Assembly (NCBI RefSeq): GCF_001889045.1
Contig: NZ_CP018155.1
Span: 62,001 to 126,000, forward strand
Direction: 5' to 3'
From: Tenacibaculum todarodis
GTDB taxonomy: Bacteria; Bacteroidota; Bacteroidia; Flavobacteriales; Flavobacteriaceae
DNA: 64,000 nucleotides
Made by a program: the position numbers and the translations under genes. The notes under the pieces were generated by a model. That model made no database searches and had not been told where the DNA came from. It saw nothing but the letters and a program-made list of their open reading frames with translations. Positions 61,731 to 64,000 of the stretch are shown here, piece after piece; the stretch's first letter is position 1; every line of letters starts with the position of its first letter.

Positions 61731-64000
61731 TTATTTCTTTATAACAGGTTTACTGCCTAGCATTTTACCTTCGTTAAAGAATGTTAGTAAATACGTTGCT
61801 CTATCTAAATCAGATAAATCAACCTGCTTATTTGCGTCTAATTTTACAGTTTTTACTTTACGTCCAAGCATGTCATGCACAATTACTTTTGTAATTGTTT
61901 TATTGCTTTTTATTTTAACAATATTTATAGTTGGATTCGGGTAAATTGTAAATGTAGTTGCTAATACTTCATCATCTATACCTAAAACAGTTCCTGTAAT
62001 TTCTACATCTTGTGTTTCCATAACTGTGTTACAACTTCCTGTAACTGTATAAGTAATAACATAGTTTCCAGGATCAGAAGCTGATAAATCAATTGTCCCA
62101 TCACTAGAACTCAAAACTATTCCTGATGTAGAAGTAAATGTTCCGCCAGTTAAACCAGAAAAAGTTGGAGTAGGGTCAGAATCATTTACATCATAACTTG
62201 CTGCACTATAACTAAACGAAGCATCATCTAAAGCGTTCACAGTTACAGAAACTGCACTTGAATTCGGACAAGTTCCACTAGTTGTATAAGTTACTGAATA
62301 GGTTCCTGGTGTTGAAGTTGACACATCAATTGCACCAGAAGAAGCGTTAATTGTTAATCCAGAAGTAGAAGAGAAACTTCCGCCAGTAAGACCTGTAATT
62401 GTTGGTGTTGGGTCTGTATCATCTGCACAATATGCTGCTGCACTATAACTAAACGAAGCATCGTCTAAAGCGTTCACAGTTACTGAAACGGTACTTGAAT
62501 TTGGACACGTTCCACTAGTTGTATAGGTTACAGAATATGTTCCTGGTGTTGAAGTTGATACATCAATTGCACCAGACGAAGCATTAATTGTTAATCCACT
62601 CGTAGAAGAGAAACTTCCACCCGAAAGACCTGTAATTGTTGGTGCTGGATCAGAACCATTAGCACAATATGCTGCTGCACTATAACTAAACGAAGCATCG
62701 TCTAAAGCGTTCACAGTTACTGAAACGGCACTTGAATTCGGACACGTTCCGCTCGTTGTATAAGTTACAGAATATGTTCCTGGTGTTGAAGTTGACACAT
62801 CAATTGCACCAGAAGAAGCGTTAATTGTTAATCCAGAAGTAGAAGAGAAATTTCCACCTGTAAGACCAGTAATTGTTGGTGTTGGATCCGTATCATCTGC
62901 ACAATAAGCTACAGTACCATAGTTAAAGGAAGCGTCGTCTAACGCGTTCACAGTTATAGAAACTGCACTTGAATTCGGACAAGTTCCGCTCGTTGTATAG
63001 GTTACTGAATAGGTTCCCGGTGTTGAAGACGACACATCAATTGCACCAGAAGAAGCGTTAATTGTTAATCCAGAAGTAGAAGAGAAACTTCCGCCTGTAA
63101 GACCAGTAATTGTTGGAGTTGGATCTGTATCATCCACACAATACGCTGCTGTGCTATAACTAAATGAAGCATCGTCTAAAGCGTTCACAGTTACAGAAAC
63201 TGCACTTGAATTCGGACAAGTTCCGCTCGTTGTATAAGTTACTGAATACGTTCCTGGCGTTGAAGTTGATACATCAATTGCACCAGAAGAAGCGTTAATT
63301 GTTAATCCAGAAGTAGAAGAGAAACTTCCGCCTGTAAGACCAGTAATTGTTGGAGTTGGATCTGTATCATCCACACAATACGCTGCTGTGCTATAACTAA
63401 ATGAAGCATCGTCTAAAGCGTTCACAGTTACTGAAACGGCACTTGAATTCGGACACGTTCCGCTCGTTGTATAAGTTACAGAATATGTTCCTGGTGTTGA
63501 AGTTGACACATCAATTGCACCAGAAGAAGCGTTAATTGTTAATCCAGAAGTAGAAGAGAAACTTCCGCCAGTAAGACCTGTAATTGTTGGTGTTGGGTCT
63601 GTATCATCCACACAATATGTTGCTGCGCTATAACTAAATGAAGCATCATCTAAAGTGTTCACAGTTACTGAAACTGCACTTGAATTCGGACAAGTTCCGC
63701 TCGTTGTATAGGTTACTGAATAGGTTCCCGGTGTTGAAGACGACACATCAATTGCACCAGAAGAAGCGTTAATTGTTAATCCAGAAGTAGAAGAGAAACT
63801 TCCGCCAGTAAGTCCTGTAATTGTTGGAGTTGGATCTGTATCATCCACACAATACGCTGCTGCACTATAACTAAACGAAGCATCGTCTAAAGCGTTCACA
63901 GTTACAGAAACTGCACTTGAATTCGGACAAGTTCCGCTCGTTGTATAAGTTACTGAATACGTTCCTGGTGTTGAAGTTGATACATCAATTGCACCTGTTT
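61731..64000 (-). CDS. repetitive T9SS-exported protein, C-terminal part (partial, 5' end outside)
   Basis: The reading frame is open from the window edge (64000) to the stop at 61731, so only the C-terminal 756 or so residues are seen. At least eight 79-residue repeats are present, each with DDASFSYS, YCVDDTDPTPTITGLTGG, TSGLTINASSGAID and TSGTCPNSSAVSVTVN, i.e. a cysteine pair per repeat. The last unit is degenerate and lacks the first Cys. The end (FTIYPNPTINIVKIKSN through KPVIKK) is a type A T9SS sorting domain. It is probably a secreted or surface protein such as an adhesin; no catalytic domain is visible here. Confidence 0.85.
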   Translation of the reverse strand, partial: TGAIDVSTSTPGTYSVTYTTSGTCPNSSAVSVTVNALDDASFSYSAAAYCVDDTDPTPTITGLTGGSFSSTSGLTINASSGAIDVSSSTPGTYSVTYTTSGTCPNSSAVSVTVNTLDDASFSYSAATYCVDDTDPTPTITGLTGGSFSSTSGLTINASSGAIDVSTSTPGTYSVTYTTSGTCPNSSAVSVTVNALDDASFSYSTAAYCVDDTDPTPTITGLTGGSFSSTSGLTINASSGAIDVSTSTPGTYSVTYTTSGTCPNSSAVSVTVNALDDASFSYSTAAYCVDDTDPTPTITGLTGGSFSSTSGLTINASSGAIDVSSSTPGTYSVTYTTSGTCPNSSAVSITVNALDDASFNYGTVAYCADDTDPTPTITGLTGGNFSSTSGLTINASSGAIDVSTSTPGTYSVTYTTSGTCPNSSAVSVTVNALDDASFSYSAAAYCANGSDPAPTITGLSGGSFSSTSGLTINASSGAIDVSTSTPGTYSVTYTTSGTCPNSSTVSVTVNALDDASFSYSAAAYCADDTDPTPTITGLTGGSFSSTSGLTINASSGAIDVSTSTPGTYSVTYTTSGTCPNSSAVSVTVNALDDASFSYSAASYDVNDSDPTPTFSGLTGGTFTSTSGIVLSSSDGTIDLSASDPGNYVITYTVTGSCNTVMETQDVEITGTVLGIDDEVLATTFTIYPNPTINIVKIKSNKTITKVIVHDMLGRKVKTVKLDANKQVDLSDLDRATYLLTFFNEGKMLGSKPVIKK
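62004..64000 (-). repeat. tandem 237-base coding repeats
   Basis: Unit boundaries (the GTG of VNALDD on the minus strand) fall at 62240, 62477, 62714, 62951, 63188, 63425, 63662 and 63899, exactly 237 bases apart. Units are nearly identical at DNA level, including at third codon positions; the unit nearest the C-terminus (62004-62240) is the most diverged. A further partial unit reaches the window edge. Confidence 0.95.

Noticed and set aside
62004..64000. 237-base periodic sequence as a CRISPR or satellite array
   Set aside because: The frame is open throughout, the period is a multiple of three and each unit encodes the same 79-residue module.

Overview
The window is AT-rich DNA from a member of the Bacteroidota, most probably a marine Flavobacteriaceae (Polaribacter/Tenacibaculum-like; I cannot fix the genus). 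The evidence is the Bacteroidota -7 promoter motif TAnnTTTG in front of many genes, the absence of Shine-Dalgarno sequences, a TonB-dependent receptor with a carboxypeptidase-like N-terminus, a protein with a type IX secretion C-terminal sorting domain, and characteristic flavobacterial intergenic repeats.

Layout. 1-16.8 kb: end of the str operon (rpsG partial, fusA), rpsJ, then the complete S10, spc and alpha ribosomal operons through secY, infA, rpmJ, rpoA and rplQ, all on +. Internal promoters, a leader with its own terminator in front of rplC, and hairpins in front of rpsD, rpoA and rplQ interrupt the long unit. 16.9-23.5 kb: carA, eno, citrate synthase, two guanidino-group-modifying hydrolases (an arginine-deiminase-like enzyme and CtlX), and a PrsW-like membrane protease. 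23.6-29.7 kb (-): a MarR-controlled tripartite RND efflux operon with a palindromic operator. 29.8-46.2 kb: PafA-like phosphatase, MlaE/MlaF lipid ABC transporter, tRNA-Lys, TonB receptor, DUF389 protein, mannose-1-phosphate guanylyltransferase, SprT-like protein, SDR, amidohydrolase, two lipoproteins, rpmE2 and a glutamate-synthase-like flavoprotein. 46.3-52.2 kb: gcvP, a UbiA-like protein, and a SerB-SerA fusion. 52.3-61.5 kb: a kynurenine catabolic cluster (kynU, kmo, RidA-type deaminase, semialdehyde dehydrogenase, SDR, 3-hydroxyanthranilate dioxygenase, ACMSD) able to take kynurenine to the 2-aminomuconate level and beyond. 61.7-64 kb: the 3' end of a huge repetitive T9SS-exported protein that runs off the window.

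The most unusual signal is in the kynurenine cluster and scattered over 22.8-61.7 kb. Two small GIY-YIG nuclease genes (56.3 and 58.5 kb) are each tightly bracketed by inverted copies of a short palindrome, a different palindrome for each nuclease. The same two palindrome families occur elsewhere in the window as empty inverted doublets (38.4, 43.0, 55.3 kb), as a singlet (22.8 kb) and even in frame inside a coding sequence (59.0 kb). This resembles the REP/RAYT arrangement but with a GIY-YIG nuclease in place of the tyrosine transposase. One unit has apparently inserted exactly at the junction of the deaminase and dehydrogenase genes and supplied new protein termini to both.

A second theme is compact transcription control: several terminators carry the next gene's promoter inside or touching the hairpin, and three genes have the -7 motif so close to ATG that leaderless mRNAs are expected.
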